Source: DAOPJM01 sp964490325
GTDB taxonomy: Bacteria; Bacillota; Clostridia; Christensenellales; CAG-138
DNA length: 64,000 nucleotides
Direction: 5' to 3'
NCBI GenBank assembly: GCA_964490325.1
Contig: CAZBBX010000005.1
Location: forward strand, 24,356 to 88,355
Positions 16,140 to 27,696 of the stretch are shown here, piece by piece. A model generated the notes under the pieces. The model did not search any database. It was not told where the DNA came from and saw only the letters and a program-made list of their open reading frames with translations. A program made the translations under genes and the position numbers. How positions within the stretch are numbered: position 1 is the first letter of the stretch; each line of letters opens with the position of its first letter.

Positions 16140-17041
16140 CTAATTCTCCTTCAGCTCGCTGAAGCCCAGACCGTAGGCCTCCTCCAAGGTGGTAAACAGC
16201 ACCAGCGCGTGGCTGTCGCAGCCGTAGGCTATGCGGCGAATGCGGAAGATCTCCGACTTTGCGCAGGCGCACATGAGCATCTGCCGCTCCTCGCCCGTGT
16301 AGGTGCCGATGGCCTTGACGAGTGTCACGCCTCTGCCGATCTCCTCGCTGATGCCGCGAATCACCCCCGCGCCGTTCGTGGTGATGACGATGGCCATGCG
16401 CCGTGAGCCAAGCCCCTGCATGACCTTGTCGATGACAAGGGTGCTTGCAAAGGTCATGATGATGCCGTACAGCACCGCGTCCACATAGCCGAACACCAAG
16501 CCGCCCAGTACGATGACGCAGCCGTCCACAAAGAGCGTTATCATGCCGATGGACATGAAGGGCTTCTTCTTGCGGATCGCCATGATGATAAAGTCCGTGC
16601 CTCCCGTTGAGGAGCCGCGCCAGTAGACCGCCACCAGTCCCGCACCCGCCAAGACGCCGCCGAAGATGGCCGCCAGCAGCGGTTCACCCGTGTACTGCGG
16701 CACATAGGGAAACACAAGGTCGAGCATGAGGGACAGCAGCACCATGCTGCGCAGGGACTTTAAAAAGAATTTTTTGCCCATCAGACGGAAGGTCGCCAGC
16801 ACGACCGGCACGTTGAACAGAAGCATCAGCGCGCCGATGGGCAGGTTGGGCAGATAGTGGTTGATGATGAGGGACAGACCCGTCAGTCCGCCCGGGGCGA
16901 AGTTGGCGGGGGTCACGAACACATGGATGCCCGCCGAGTACAGCGTTGCGCCGATCAGGTCGAACAGGGTGTCGATGGCAAAATGCTTGACCTGCTCCCC
17001 CGTCGGACGGCGCAGCGCCTTTGCTTTTCCTAATTTCTTTT

Positions 17042-17045
<4 letters not shown>
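16140..17045 (-). CDS. yitT: YitT family membrane protein (DUF161 with DUF2179 domain)
   Basis: 301 residues. The first 200 or so form about five membrane helices with the family pattern FVTPANFAPGGLTGLS and GSSTGGTDFI. The last 90 residues are the cytoplasmic DUF2179 (GVTLVKAIGTYTGEERQMLM). The role of the family is not established. The start codon overlaps the parC stop by four bases (ATGA), so translation is coupled to the topoisomerase gene. Confidence 0.9.
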
Positions 17046-19465
<2,420 letters not shown>

Positions 19466-19468
19466 GGC

Positions 19469-21430
19469 TTACCCCCTCATCAGCGTGTCAAAAGCGCTGA
19501 GCTTGCGGCTGAAATCCGCATATTCAAAGATGTACTCCTTGCGGGACTGGACCTTGTCGCCCATCAGCACCGTCACCAGATGCTCGACGTCCGCTGCGTC
19601 CTCCAGTGTGACGCGCAGGAGCAGCCGCCGCGTGGGATCCATGGTGGTCTCCCAAAGCTGCTCGGGATTCATCTCGCCCAAGCCCTTGTAGCGCTGCAGG
19701 CTGTAGCTCTTGCCCACCGCCTTCATGGCCTTCTTGAGCGCCGCGTCGTCGTAGCAGTACTGCGGCGCCTGTCCGTTCTTTTGTACGCGGTACAGCGGCG
19801 CCATGCCCACATAGACGTGACCGTCCATGATCAGCTCGCGCATGTAGCGGTAAAAGAAGGTCAGCAGGATGGCGCGGATGTGCGCGCCGTCCTGATCCGC
19901 GTCCGCCAAAATGATGATCTTGTCGTAGCGCAGGCTCTTGAGGTCGAAATCCTCGCCGATGCCCGTGCCGATGGCGGTGATGAGCGAACGCAGCTCCTCG
20001 TTTTGCAGCACCTGCTCCAAGCGCTTTTTCTCCACGTTCAGCGGCTTGCCGCGCAGCGGCAGTATGGCCTGAAAGCGGCGATCCCGTCCCTGCTTAGCGC
20101 TGCCGCCTGCGGAGTCGCCCTCCACGATGAACAGCTCGTTGACCGAGGGATCCCGCCCCGTGCAGCTGGACAGCTTGCCCACCAGCGGCGCGTTCTCCAA
20201 CTTGTTCTTCTCGCGTGCGTTCTCCTTGGCCTTGCGTGCAGCCGCCCGCGCCTTGCTCGCCTTCAGCGCCTTGTCCATGATGACGGCGGCGGTCTCGCCG
20301 TTCTTCAGATCTTCCAAATAGGGCGTCAGCAGGTCGGTCACGACCGCTTCCACAGCGGGTCTGGCCTCGGTGTTGCCCAAACGCGTCTTGGTCTGCCCCT
20401 CGAACTGGATGGTGTGCATCTTGAGCGACAGCACCACGGTCAGCCCCTCGCGGAAGTCCTCGCCCGCCAAGGAGGCGTCCTTGTCCTTGAGGATACCGTT
20501 CTTGCGGCAATAGTCGTTGCAGACCTTGGTGAAGGCAGCCTTGAAGCCCGTTTCGTGGGTGCCGCCCTCGGTCGTGGGAATGTTATTGACATAGGAAAAG
20601 ACGCTCTCGGTGTAGCTGTCGTTGTGCTGGATGGCAAGCTCCACCACGATATCGCCGCTCTTTCCAAGCAGGTGGATGGGCGTGTCGTACAGGACGGTCT
20701 TGTCCTCGTTGAGATAGCGCACAAAGTCGCTGAGACCCCCGTCGTACTTGTATTCGGCATGATAGGGGTTGCCGCGCTCCCGCTCGTCGTCCAAGGTGAA
20801 GCGCACGCCGCGGTTGAGGTAGGCCAGCTCTCGAAGGCGGCGGGTGATGACCTCGCGGTTCATGTCGATGGTCTCAAACACGCGGTCGTCGGGCAGAAAG
20901 GTCACCACCGTGCCCTGCCTGCGCGTGCGTCCCTGCTCCGTCAAAGGATAGCAGGGCTTGCCCGAAACGATATGTCCCGTGCCGTCGTCCACGCTTTCAA
21001 ACTCCATGCGGTAGGCGCGGTTCTCGTGATACACCTCCACCGTGACATGGCGGCTGAGGGCGTTGACCACGGACGCGCCCACGCCGTGCAGACCGCCCGA
21101 ATAGCCGTAGGACTTGTTGCCGAACTTGCCGCCTGCATGGAGCTGGGTGAAGACCACCTCCACGCCGCTGACGCCCAATTTCTCGTGTATGCCCGTGGGG
21201 ATGCCGCGGCCGTTGTCCGTGACCGTCACGCTGTGGTCGCGGTGCAGCTGCACGTTCACCTCGTTGGCAAAACCGTTGGCGGCCTCGTCCACCGCGTTGT
21301 CCACGATCTCCCATAAAAGATGGTGCAGCCCTCGCGGACCTGTTGAACCGATGTACATGCCCGGACGCATGCGTACCGCGTCCAGCCCTTCCATTACGGT
21401 AATGTCGGATACCGAATAATCCGTTGCCAT
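19469..21430 (-). CDS. parE: DNA topoisomerase IV subunit B
   Basis: 653 residues. The GHKL ATPase domain has DGLDAVRMRPGMYIGST, EIVDNAVDEA and DNGRGIP; the TOPRIM domain carries EGDSAGGSAK and ADADQDGAH. It supplies the ATP-driven gate for Topo IV. The start at 21430 follows a GGGAGG site; an upstream in-frame codon would place the ribosome site inside the frame. It heads the operon and is divergent from the SecB-like gene. Confidence 0.9.
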   Translation of the reverse strand: MATDYSVSDITVMEGLDAVRMRPGMYIGSTGPRGLHHLLWEIVDNAVDEAANGFANEVNVQLHRDHSVTVTDNGRGIPTGIHEKLGVSGVEVVFTQLHAGGKFGNKSYGYSGGLHGVGASVVNALSRHVTVEVYHENRAYRMEFESVDDGTGHIVSGKPCYPLTEQGRTRRQGTVVTFLPDDRVFETIDMNREVITRRLRELAYLNRGVRFTLDDERERGNPYHAEYKYDGGLSDFVRYLNEDKTVLYDTPIHLLGKSGDIVVELAIQHNDSYTESVFSYVNNIPTTEGGTHETGFKAAFTKVCNDYCRKNGILKDKDASLAGEDFREGLTVVLSLKMHTIQFEGQTKTRLGNTEARPAVEAVVTDLLTPYLEDLKNGETAAVIMDKALKASKARAAARKAKENAREKNKLENAPLVGKLSSCTGRDPSVNELFIVEGDSAGGSAKQGRDRRFQAILPLRGKPLNVEKKRLEQVLQNEELRSLITAIGTGIGEDFDLKSLRYDKIIILADADQDGAHIRAILLTFFYRYMRELIMDGHVYVGMAPLYRVQKNGQAPQYCYDDAALKKAMKAVGKSYSLQRYKGLGEMNPEQLWETTMDPTRRLLLRVTLEDAADVEHLVTVLMGDKVQSRKEYIFEYADFSRKLSAFDTLMRG

Positions 21431-21515
21431 GGATCCTCCCAAAATACAGCTCTTTTCCGTCGTCCCTCCCGTGCTTTGGAGCGCGCCGAAGGACGGATAA
21501 ACTTCATTACTATAC

Positions 21516-21544
21516 AGTATACCACGGAAATGCGCAAGGGTCAG
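21516..21544 (-). promoter_or_regulatory. Probable promoter of the parE operon
   Basis: On the minus strand TATACT (21516-21521) lies 17 bases from a weak CTGACC (21539-21544). Confidence 0.45.
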
Positions 21545-21579
21545 TACCTGCCGACCAAGCAGAAAAAAAGGTTTACGGT

Positions 21580-21608
21580 TTGTTAAAATCTTTCCGCTGT
21601 GCTATACT
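21580..21608 (+). promoter_or_regulatory. Promoter of the SecB-like gene
   Basis: TTGTTA (21580-21585) and TATACT (21603-21608) are 17 bases apart; GGAGG lies at 21636-21640 before the ATG at 21648. Confidence 0.65.
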
Positions 21609-21647
21609 GGAGAAAATCGGGGGACGAGCCCCCTTTGGAGGTACGAT

Positions 21648-22028
21648 ATGCTGACTTTTGACGGACTGAAGATCAACGAGCTGTGCTTTGTCAACCGTAT
21701 AGAAAAGCAGGGCAGGGTGGAGATGAAGCTGCAGCAGAGCATGCGCACCCGCGTGGCGTTTCGTGAGGATGAGCGCAGCTGCGTATGCACCATCTACCTG
21801 ACCATCCAAAACGAGGAAGCCCCCAACGACTTCTTCCTGCGCGCCGAGTTAGCGGGGGTGTACGGCTATCCCACCGAGACGGATCAAAAGACCATCCACA
21901 TCGAAGCGGTGGAGAACCTTTTCCCCTTTGTCAGCGACGCCATTGCAAATCTTTGCAAGGCAGCGGGACTGCCTGAGATCCGCCCGCACATGGAGCCTAT
22001 CAAGTCGGACGAGATCAGCAACAGCTGA
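21648..22028 (+). CDS. SecB-like small protein
   Basis: 126 residues. The pattern fits the SecB-like fold seen in small Bacillota proteins: a long beta hairpin start (MLTFDGLKINELCFVN), alternating strands (CTIYLTIQNEE, FFLRAELAGVYGY), then a late helix AVENLFPFVSDAIANLCKAA and a proline-rich end. SecB proteins bind unfolded secretory clients in the cytoplasm. Similarity is by pattern only and could reflect another small beta fold, so this is a tentative call. The rluA-type gene follows 11 bases after the stop. Confidence 0.5.
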   Translation: MLTFDGLKINELCFVNRIEKQGRVEMKLQQSMRTRVAFREDERSCVCTIYLTIQNEEAPNDFFLRAELAGVYGYPTETDQKTIHIEAVENLFPFVSDAIANLCKAAGLPEIRPHMEPIKSDEISNS

Positions 22029-22039
22029 ATAAAAGCAGC

Positions 22040-23017
22040 ATGGCGGAGTTTCTTGCCACGCTGGAGTTCGTCGCGGGGGAAGCCGATGCGCTGCGCACGG
22101 TCGAGAGCGTCCTGCTGCGGGATTGGGGCTTTGCCCGCACCCGCATATCCCGCCTGAAGCGGCGGGAGGACGGCATCCTGCTAAACGGCGCTCCCGCCTA
22201 TACGACCGCTCGCCTCAAGAAAGGCGATCGGCTGCTCGTGCGCGTGTTCGATCCGCCCGACACGCGGCGCGCCCCGCCCCGCGCCTGTCCCCTGCGCCTT
22301 GCGTATGAGGATGCCGCGCTGATCGTGTTGGACAAGGACGCGGGGATCGCCGTCCACCCCACCCACGATCCAAACGAGCTGACGCTCGAAAACGCGCTGA
22401 ACGCCTACCTGTCCGACACGCCCCGTCCCCTGCGCCTCTGCCGCACACAGGGCGAGAACGCCGCACTTTACTGTCTGCCCGAAACGGAGCTGCTCCTGTC
22501 GCCGCCCATCGCGCACCCCGTCAGCCGCCTTGATCGAGGCACCAGCGGCCTGATGACTTGGGCAAAGAGCGGCTATGTCCACGAGCTTTTGCGCCGCCAA
22601 CTGCACACGCCCGAATATGAGCGCAGCTACCTTGCCATTTCCGTCCGCCCGCCCAAGCCCGCGCAGGGTGTGATCGAGCTGCCTATCGGCTTTGCAAAAG
22701 GCAGCTCCTATCAGCGCGCCGTCACGGAGGACGGCGTCCCCTCCGTCACGGCGTATGAGACCCTTTCCGTCACGAAGGAGGGGCTTGCGCTGCTGCGCCT
22801 GCGCCCCGAGACGGGGCGCACCCATCAGCTGCGCGTGCATATGGCGGCTGTCGGCTGCCCCTTGGTGGGGGATTGGCTGTACGGCACGGCGGACGCTCGC
22901 CTTGCCCGCCCCGCGCTGCATTCGGCACAGCTGCGCCTTTTAGATCCCTTGAACGGCAAGCGCCTTGTGCTTAGCTCCCCGCTGCCTGCCGATCTGTGCG
23001 CCCTGTTGGAGGGGTGA
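22040..23017 (+). CDS. RluA-family pseudouridine synthase
   Basis: 325 residues. An S4-like N-terminal segment (ISRLKRREDGILLNGAPA) precedes the synthase domain. The catalytic Asp is in HPVSRLDRGTSGL, where most family members have HRLD; the later ETGRTHQLRVHMA and LVGDWLYG are also conserved. The enzyme isomerises uridine in rRNA or tRNA; its exact target cannot be read. It lies in the same direction as the SecB-like gene and may be cotranscribed with it. Confidence 0.9.
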   Translation: MAEFLATLEFVAGEADALRTVESVLLRDWGFARTRISRLKRREDGILLNGAPAYTTARLKKGDRLLVRVFDPPDTRRAPPRACPLRLAYEDAALIVLDKDAGIAVHPTHDPNELTLENALNAYLSDTPRPLRLCRTQGENAALYCLPETELLLSPPIAHPVSRLDRGTSGLMTWAKSGYVHELLRRQLHTPEYERSYLAISVRPPKPAQGVIELPIGFAKGSSYQRAVTEDGVPSVTAYETLSVTKEGLALLRLRPETGRTHQLRVHMAAVGCPLVGDWLYGTADARLARPALHSAQLRLLDPLNGKRLVLSSPLPADLCALLEG

Positions 23018-23039
23018 AAGAACGTGCGGATACGATTGC

Positions 23040-23096
23040 GTTGGCAAGGCGGGCGGATGGTATCCGCCCCTACGGAATGTGGGAAAAGAGGGTACA
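23040..23096. repeat. Single copy of the 57-bp hairpin repeat
   Basis: The unit contains the palindrome GGGCGGATGGTATCCGCCC (23051-23069) followed by CCTACGG and a G-rich tail, in the same arrangement as the tandem arrays near 36.9 and 41.1 kb. It lies between the pseudouridine synthase stop and the PIG-L gene promoter. Confidence 0.8.
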
Positions 23097-23116
23097 TGGT
23101 CACGGCAAAGCTTCGC

Positions 23117-23145
23117 TTGTAAGCTTCGACAAAATATGCTATCAT
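23117..23145 (+). promoter_or_regulatory. Promoter of the PIG-L gene, placed for a leaderless mRNA
   Basis: TTGTAA (23117-23122) and TATCAT (23140-23145) are 17 bases apart. The ATG at 23153 begins seven bases after the -10 box, where transcription itself should start, and there is no ribosome site. Confidence 0.6.
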
Positions 23146-23152
23146 TTCTCTT

Positions 23153-24634
23153 ATGAAACGGAAAGTTGTGTATCGCGTCCTGAGCTGTCTATTGTGCTGC
23201 CTTTTGGGGCTTATGTGCGGATCTTTATCAAGTTGGGCTTCCTCGGATGCCGAAGCGGAGCGCGACCTGTCCACGCAATGCAGCTACAGCTCCACAAGCG
23301 TTTCGGGCAGCAGCTATATCGCTCGCCTGCGCGACGACGATCTGACCACGCATCAAAACTTTCACGAGAACGGCAGCGTGACGGTCAGCTGGAGCGACGC
23401 CGTTGCCGTTGACAGCCTGTTTATCGAATGGAACCTCCCCCCCGACGCCTATCTTGTCACGCAGCTGGATGCAGGCGGCGCGATCCTCACCGAGACGGCG
23501 GGACGCACGCAGAACCTCAACGAGCTGATCTACGCCGCGGAGGGTGCGCGCAGCATCCGCCTTTCCTCCGCTTACGACATGGACATTGCGGGGCTGCATG
23601 CCTATGCGGCAGGCGATCCCCCGCACGACTACCATGCATGGGAGCCGTTGCCCGACAAGCTGGACTATCTGGTGCTGTCCATGCATCCCGATGACGACAC
23701 GCTGTTTTTGGGCGGAGCTGTTGCAACGCTTTGCGACGCGGGCTATACGGGCACGATCGCCTATCTGGGTACGCGGCTGCGGGAACGCTGCACCGAGGCG
23801 CTCAACGGCGCATGGATCATGGGCGTACGCTATGCCCCCATCTTGGCGGGCTTTCCCGACATCCCCCCGCAGTATCGCGAACAGTTTGAAAGCACCTTCA
23901 CCGAGGCCGAGCTTGTCCAATACTTGGTGCGCCTGTTTCGGCAGTATCGTCCCGAGCTTATCGTCACGCAGGATGTGAACGGCGAGTATGGGCATTGGCA
24001 GCATATCCTGCTTGTGTCTGCGGTGCAAAAGGCCGTCCCCCTTGCCAACGATGCAAGCTTTGATCCCGATTCCGCCGCCGCTTACGGCGTTTACGAGGTC
24101 AAAAAGCTCTACCTGCACCTGTACACGGAGAACGCCATTCACCTGAACGTCACCACGCCCCTTGCCTCCTTTGGCGGCAAGACGGCGGTGGAGGTCGCCA
24201 AGGAGGCCTATGGCGAGCATCTTTCGCAGCAGGATACCCGTCACAGCGTGACCAACGAGGGGATCTACAGCCTGTCCGACTTTGGTCTTGCCTATTCGAC
24301 CGTGGGGCTTGACACGGGCAGCAACGAGCTGATGGAGCATATCGATGCCTCACTCCTTTGCAATGCCGCAGCCCCAACGGAGGCTCCCTCGCTTAGTCCC
24401 TCTCCTTCTGCCGCGCCCACCCAAGCGCCCTGCCAAAGCCTTGCGCCCACGGCTGTCCCTGCGGCTGTCGAGACGAACACGCCTGCGCCCACAAGCGAGC
24501 CTCTGCCAAGCGACAGCTCCGCTCCCGCTGCGGCAGCTGCGCCGCCGCTTGTTCTGCTGCTGCTTGGCGGCCTTGTCCTGCTGCTGATCCTTGCATGTAT
24601 CGCGGTCTTTGCCGCAAGGAGGAGAAGATCATGA
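23153..24634 (+). CDS. Secreted, membrane-anchored PIG-L family deacetylase
   Basis: 493 residues. A signal peptide (1 to about 30) precedes a beta-sandwich that resembles F5/8 type C (discoidin) domains (about 35-160). The PIG-L (LmbE-like) N-acetylglucosaminyl deacetylase domain covers about 165-390: MHPDDDTLFLGG is the metal site (canonical AHPDDE, so the last acid is Asp here), and GHWQHIL supplies later histidines. A Pro/Ser/Thr linker then leads to a C-terminal helix (LVLLLLGGLVLLL) and RRRR, so it should be anchored outside the membrane. It likely removes acetyl groups from amino-sugar glycans. It overlaps the LRR gene by four bases. Confidence 0.85.
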   Translation: MKRKVVYRVLSCLLCCLLGLMCGSLSSWASSDAEAERDLSTQCSYSSTSVSGSSYIARLRDDDLTTHQNFHENGSVTVSWSDAVAVDSLFIEWNLPPDAYLVTQLDAGGAILTETAGRTQNLNELIYAAEGARSIRLSSAYDMDIAGLHAYAAGDPPHDYHAWEPLPDKLDYLVLSMHPDDDTLFLGGAVATLCDAGYTGTIAYLGTRLRERCTEALNGAWIMGVRYAPILAGFPDIPPQYREQFESTFTEAELVQYLVRLFRQYRPELIVTQDVNGEYGHWQHILLVSAVQKAVPLANDASFDPDSAAAYGVYEVKKLYLHLYTENAIHLNVTTPLASFGGKTAVEVAKEAYGEHLSQQDTRHSVTNEGIYSLSDFGLAYSTVGLDTGSNELMEHIDASLLCNAAAPTEAPSLSPSPSAAPTQAPCQSLAPTAVPAAVETNTPAPTSEPLPSDSSAPAAAAAPPLVLLLLGGLVLLLILACIAVFAARRRRS

Positions 24635-25839
24635 AACGCCTGTCCTGCCTGTTCTTGGCGGGGACGCTGCTTTGCGGCCTCCTCTCCGCCTGTACAAGAC
24701 CCGTGAGCAACGGGGAGCTGCCTGCAAACGCCGACACGACCGCGCCTGCCGCCATCTCGGTGGAGCTTGGCACGCCCACGCCAACGCCAACGCCCTCACC
24801 TTCGCCCACGCCCACGGAGATCCCCTCCGTCACGGTGGACGGCGCTTCGATACGGGCGGATGCTGTCGAGCTTAACGTAAAGAGCCTTGCCGCATTGGAG
24901 CAGCTGGATGCCTTTCCCCTGCTGGAAAGAGTGGACGCAAGCGCCGTCCTTGTGGATCTTGCCACGATGCAGCGCCTTGCGGAGCGCTATCCAAGCATCG
25001 AGTTTTCGTTCCAATTTACCTATCGGGAGCTGACCCTTTCCTCCACGGACACGGAGCTTGACCTGAACAACATCCCCTTGGACGGGACGAAGGAGATCTT
25101 GGACATCCTGCCGTTTTTGAACAAGCTGGAAAAGTGCTTCATGATCGGCTGCGGCCTGACCAACGAGCAGATGGACGAGCTTTTGGCGGCTCGACCCGAT
25201 GTGAAGTTCGTGTGGGAGATCCAAATGGGCGACCATGTGCTGCGCACGGATGTGGTGGGCTTTTCCACCAAGAATCCAAGCAAGTACTACAACGAGTCCT
25301 CCTCCGCCGACTATATCGAAAAGGTCAAAAAGACCCGCCGCCTGTACGACGAGGACATTGCGGTGCTCAAGTACTGCACCGACCTTGTCGCCTTGGATCT
25401 TGGACACAACTACATCACCGACCTGAGCGTGCTTGCCTGCCTGCCCAAGCTGCAGATCCTCATTCTGGCGGACAACAAGTTGACGGACATCTCCGTGCTC
25501 AAGGAGCTGCCCGACCTTGTGTATGTGGAGATCTTCATGAACGCCATCACCGACCTGAGTCCCTTGGCGGGGCATGACAAGCTGCTCGATCTGAACTTTT
25601 GCAACAACGATGTATTGGATCTTAGCGTGCTGTACACGCTGCCGCAGCTGGAACGCGTGTGGTGCGCAGGCAACGCGTTCAGCCGTGCCGACGGCGCTGC
25701 GCTGCAGGCGGCTCTGCCCGACTGCAAGGTCAACTACACCGCAAGGGACGACACCGCCGACGGCTGGCGCGAGCACGAACGCTATCAATGGGTCTTGGGC
25801 TACATGAAGCGGGACAACAACCCCTACAATCCAAGCTGA
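24631..25839 (+). CDS. Leucine-rich-repeat lipoprotein
   Basis: 402 residues. The lipobox LLSAC places the lipid on Cys21; a TPTPTPSPSP linker follows. Residues about 260-370 carry leucine-rich repeats of the internalin type with DLSVLACLPKLQILILADNK and DISVLKELPDLVYVEI. Such proteins bind other proteins or glycans at the cell surface. The start codon overlaps the PIG-L stop (ATGA) and has an AGGAGG site, so the two surface proteins are made together. Confidence 0.85.
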   Translation: MKRLSCLFLAGTLLCGLLSACTRPVSNGELPANADTTAPAAISVELGTPTPTPTPSPSPTPTEIPSVTVDGASIRADAVELNVKSLAALEQLDAFPLLERVDASAVLVDLATMQRLAERYPSIEFSFQFTYRELTLSSTDTELDLNNIPLDGTKEILDILPFLNKLEKCFMIGCGLTNEQMDELLAARPDVKFVWEIQMGDHVLRTDVVGFSTKNPSKYYNESSSADYIEKVKKTRRLYDEDIAVLKYCTDLVALDLGHNYITDLSVLACLPKLQILILADNKLTDISVLKELPDLVYVEIFMNAITDLSPLAGHDKLLDLNFCNNDVLDLSVLYTLPQLERVWCAGNAFSRADGAALQAALPDCKVNYTARDDTADGWREHERYQWVLGYMKRDNNPYNPS

Positions 25840-25860
25840 TAAGTATTGCTTACAAAAAAC

Positions 25861-25895
25861 GGGATCCAAGGCCTGCGCTTCGGATCCTGCTTTTT
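25861..25895 (+). terminator. Terminator between the LRR and FAD genes
   Basis: GGATCC arms around a GGCCTGCGC core are followed by CTGCTTTTT; AAAAAA precedes the hairpin, so it may also serve the minus-strand gene. Confidence 0.7.
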
Positions 25896-25917
25896 ATATG
25901 AGAAATGGATGGGGCTG

Positions 25918-27534
25918 CTATTCTGCGCCGCAGCCGCTTTTGTACAGCGCCATCACCGCTTCCGCAGCCTTTATGCCGTCCACGGAGGCGCTGACGATGC
26001 CGCCCGCGTACCCCGCGCCCTCGCCCACGGGATACAGCCCCGCGTGGGAGACGGAGCACATGTTTTCCCCGCGTGTGATGCGCAGCGGCGAACTGGTGCG
26101 GCTCTCCACGGCGGTCAGCACCGCGTCCGGCAGGCAATAGCCGTGAAGCTGCTGTTCAAACTGCAAAAAGCCCTCGCGCAAGGCGTCGCTGAGAAAGTCG
26201 GGCAGGCAGCGGGACAGGCGCACAGGCGTCACCCCGGGGCGGAAGCTCGGCTCCACGCTCCCAAAGTGCGTGCAGCAGCGGTCGAGCATGAAATCCTCCA
26301 AGCGGCTTGCGGGGGCGGAGCCGTCCGAGCCGCCCAAAAGGAAGGCGTCGCGCTCCAGCTTTTCCATGAAGCGCAGACCGTCCAGCGGCTCGCTGCCAAA
26401 GTCCTCGGGGCTGACCTGTGCAACGATGGCGGCATTTGCGTTTTCCTCGTCACGGGCATAGTAGCTCATGCCGTTGGTAACGATCTGCCCCGCCTCGGTC
26501 GCCGCGCAGATGACGCGCCCACCCGGGCACATGCAAAATGAGTACACGCTGCGCTCTCCCGACCGTCCCAGCAGGCGATAGTCCGCAGCGCCCAAGCGCG
26601 GATGTCCCGCATAGGGGCCGTACTGCGCGTCATCGATGAGACCCTGCGGGTGCTCGGCGCGCACGCCCACGGCAAAGGGCTTGGCAGCCATGGCTACGCC
26701 CTTGTCAAAGAGCATGCGGTAGGTGTCCCGCGCCGCCTGCCCGATGCACAGCAGCAGCGCCGCGCAGGGCACAGGCTCCTCCCGTCCGCCCTTTTCCAAG
26801 GTGACGGAGGATATGGCGCCGTTCTTGACGGCAAGGCTTTTGAGCTTGGTGGCAAAGCGCACCTCGCCGCCCAAGCGTTCGATCTTGCGGCGCAGGGTCT
26901 GCACGATATCCCGCAGCATATCCGTTCCGATATGCGGCTTTGCCAAAAAGGCGATCTCCTCGGGCGCTCCCGCCTCGATAAACTCGTCAAAAACGCGATG
27001 GATGCGGGGATCCTTGTTGTTGCGGCAGGTCAGCTTGCCGTCGGAAAAGGTTCCCGCGCCCCCCTCGCCGAAGGCAACGTTGCTTTCGCGCTTGGGCGCT
27101 TCGCCCTCCCAGCAGTCCTCCACATCCCGCGTACGCTCGGGGACGGGCAGACCGCGCTCCACGACCAAGGGGCTGTAGCCCTCCCTTGCAAGCTGCAGCG
27201 CCGCAAACAGACCCGACGGCCCAAGACCCACCACGATGATGCGTCCCTTGGGCTTCGCCTTGCCGTGTATGGGCGGCGGGGGCAGCGGATCCTCCCAAAG
27301 CTTGGCGCCAAGCGTGGGTCGGCTGAGCAGATGCCGCGCCGTTCCCTCGTCCACCGTCAAGACGAGATGATCCAAAAAGCAGACCCGCGACTTTCGTCTT
27401 GCGTCTATGGCGCGATGTACGATCAGTATGGCTTGAATAGCGATGGGATCCAAAGCCAACTGCTGCGCCGTTGCATAGCGCAGATCGCGGCAGTCGGGAT
27501 TCTCTCGGATGTTTGGAATAAAGATCTGTGGCAT
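25918..27534 (-). CDS. FAD-dependent dehydrogenase (NAD(FAD)-utilizing, COG2509 type)
   Basis: 538 residues. A short N-terminal helical part (about 1-85) leads to a dinucleotide-binding VVGLGPSGLFAALQLA, then VERGLPVPERTRDVE and the signature FGEGGAGTFSDGKLTC. The C-terminus has GLYPVGEGAGYAGGI, typical of these flavoproteins. The exact substrate is unknown for this family. The start at 27534 gives the family opening MPQIFIPNI, but no strong ribosome site precedes it; an 8-bp hairpin (TCGCCTTT/AAAGGCGA, 27551-27573) lies directly upstream, so the start is less certain than most. Confidence 0.85.
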   Translation of the reverse strand: MPQIFIPNIRENPDCRDLRYATAQQLALDPIAIQAILIVHRAIDARRKSRVCFLDHLVLTVDEGTARHLLSRPTLGAKLWEDPLPPPPIHGKAKPKGRIIVVGLGPSGLFAALQLAREGYSPLVVERGLPVPERTRDVEDCWEGEAPKRESNVAFGEGGAGTFSDGKLTCRNNKDPRIHRVFDEFIEAGAPEEIAFLAKPHIGTDMLRDIVQTLRRKIERLGGEVRFATKLKSLAVKNGAISSVTLEKGGREEPVPCAALLLCIGQAARDTYRMLFDKGVAMAAKPFAVGVRAEHPQGLIDDAQYGPYAGHPRLGAADYRLLGRSGERSVYSFCMCPGGRVICAATEAGQIVTNGMSYYARDEENANAAIVAQVSPEDFGSEPLDGLRFMEKLERDAFLLGGSDGSAPASRLEDFMLDRCCTHFGSVEPSFRPGVTPVRLSRCLPDFLSDALREGFLQFEQQLHGYCLPDAVLTAVESRTSSPLRITRGENMCSVSHAGLYPVGEGAGYAGGIVSASVDGIKAAEAVMALYKSGCGAE

Positions 27535-27609
27535 AGAAGGCAAGGAAGGATCGCCTTTCCCGCTAAAAGGCGAGCCTATGAAAAAAGAGGTTAAAGGGTT
27601 CCTTGTTTG

Positions 27610-27655
27610 AAACGAAGAAAGCGGTCGGCGGGTCGACGAAAGCTGCTTTCTTCGC
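27610..27655 (-). terminator. Possible terminator after cdaR
   Basis: A 9-bp stem GAAGAAAGC / GCTTTCTTC spans a GC-rich loop. The T tract is short (GTTTC), so this may only slow transcription into the FAD gene. Confidence 0.35.
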
Positions 27656-27696
27656 TCAAGCACGGGATACGTTTCGCGCCGCAGCGAGGCGCGGTT

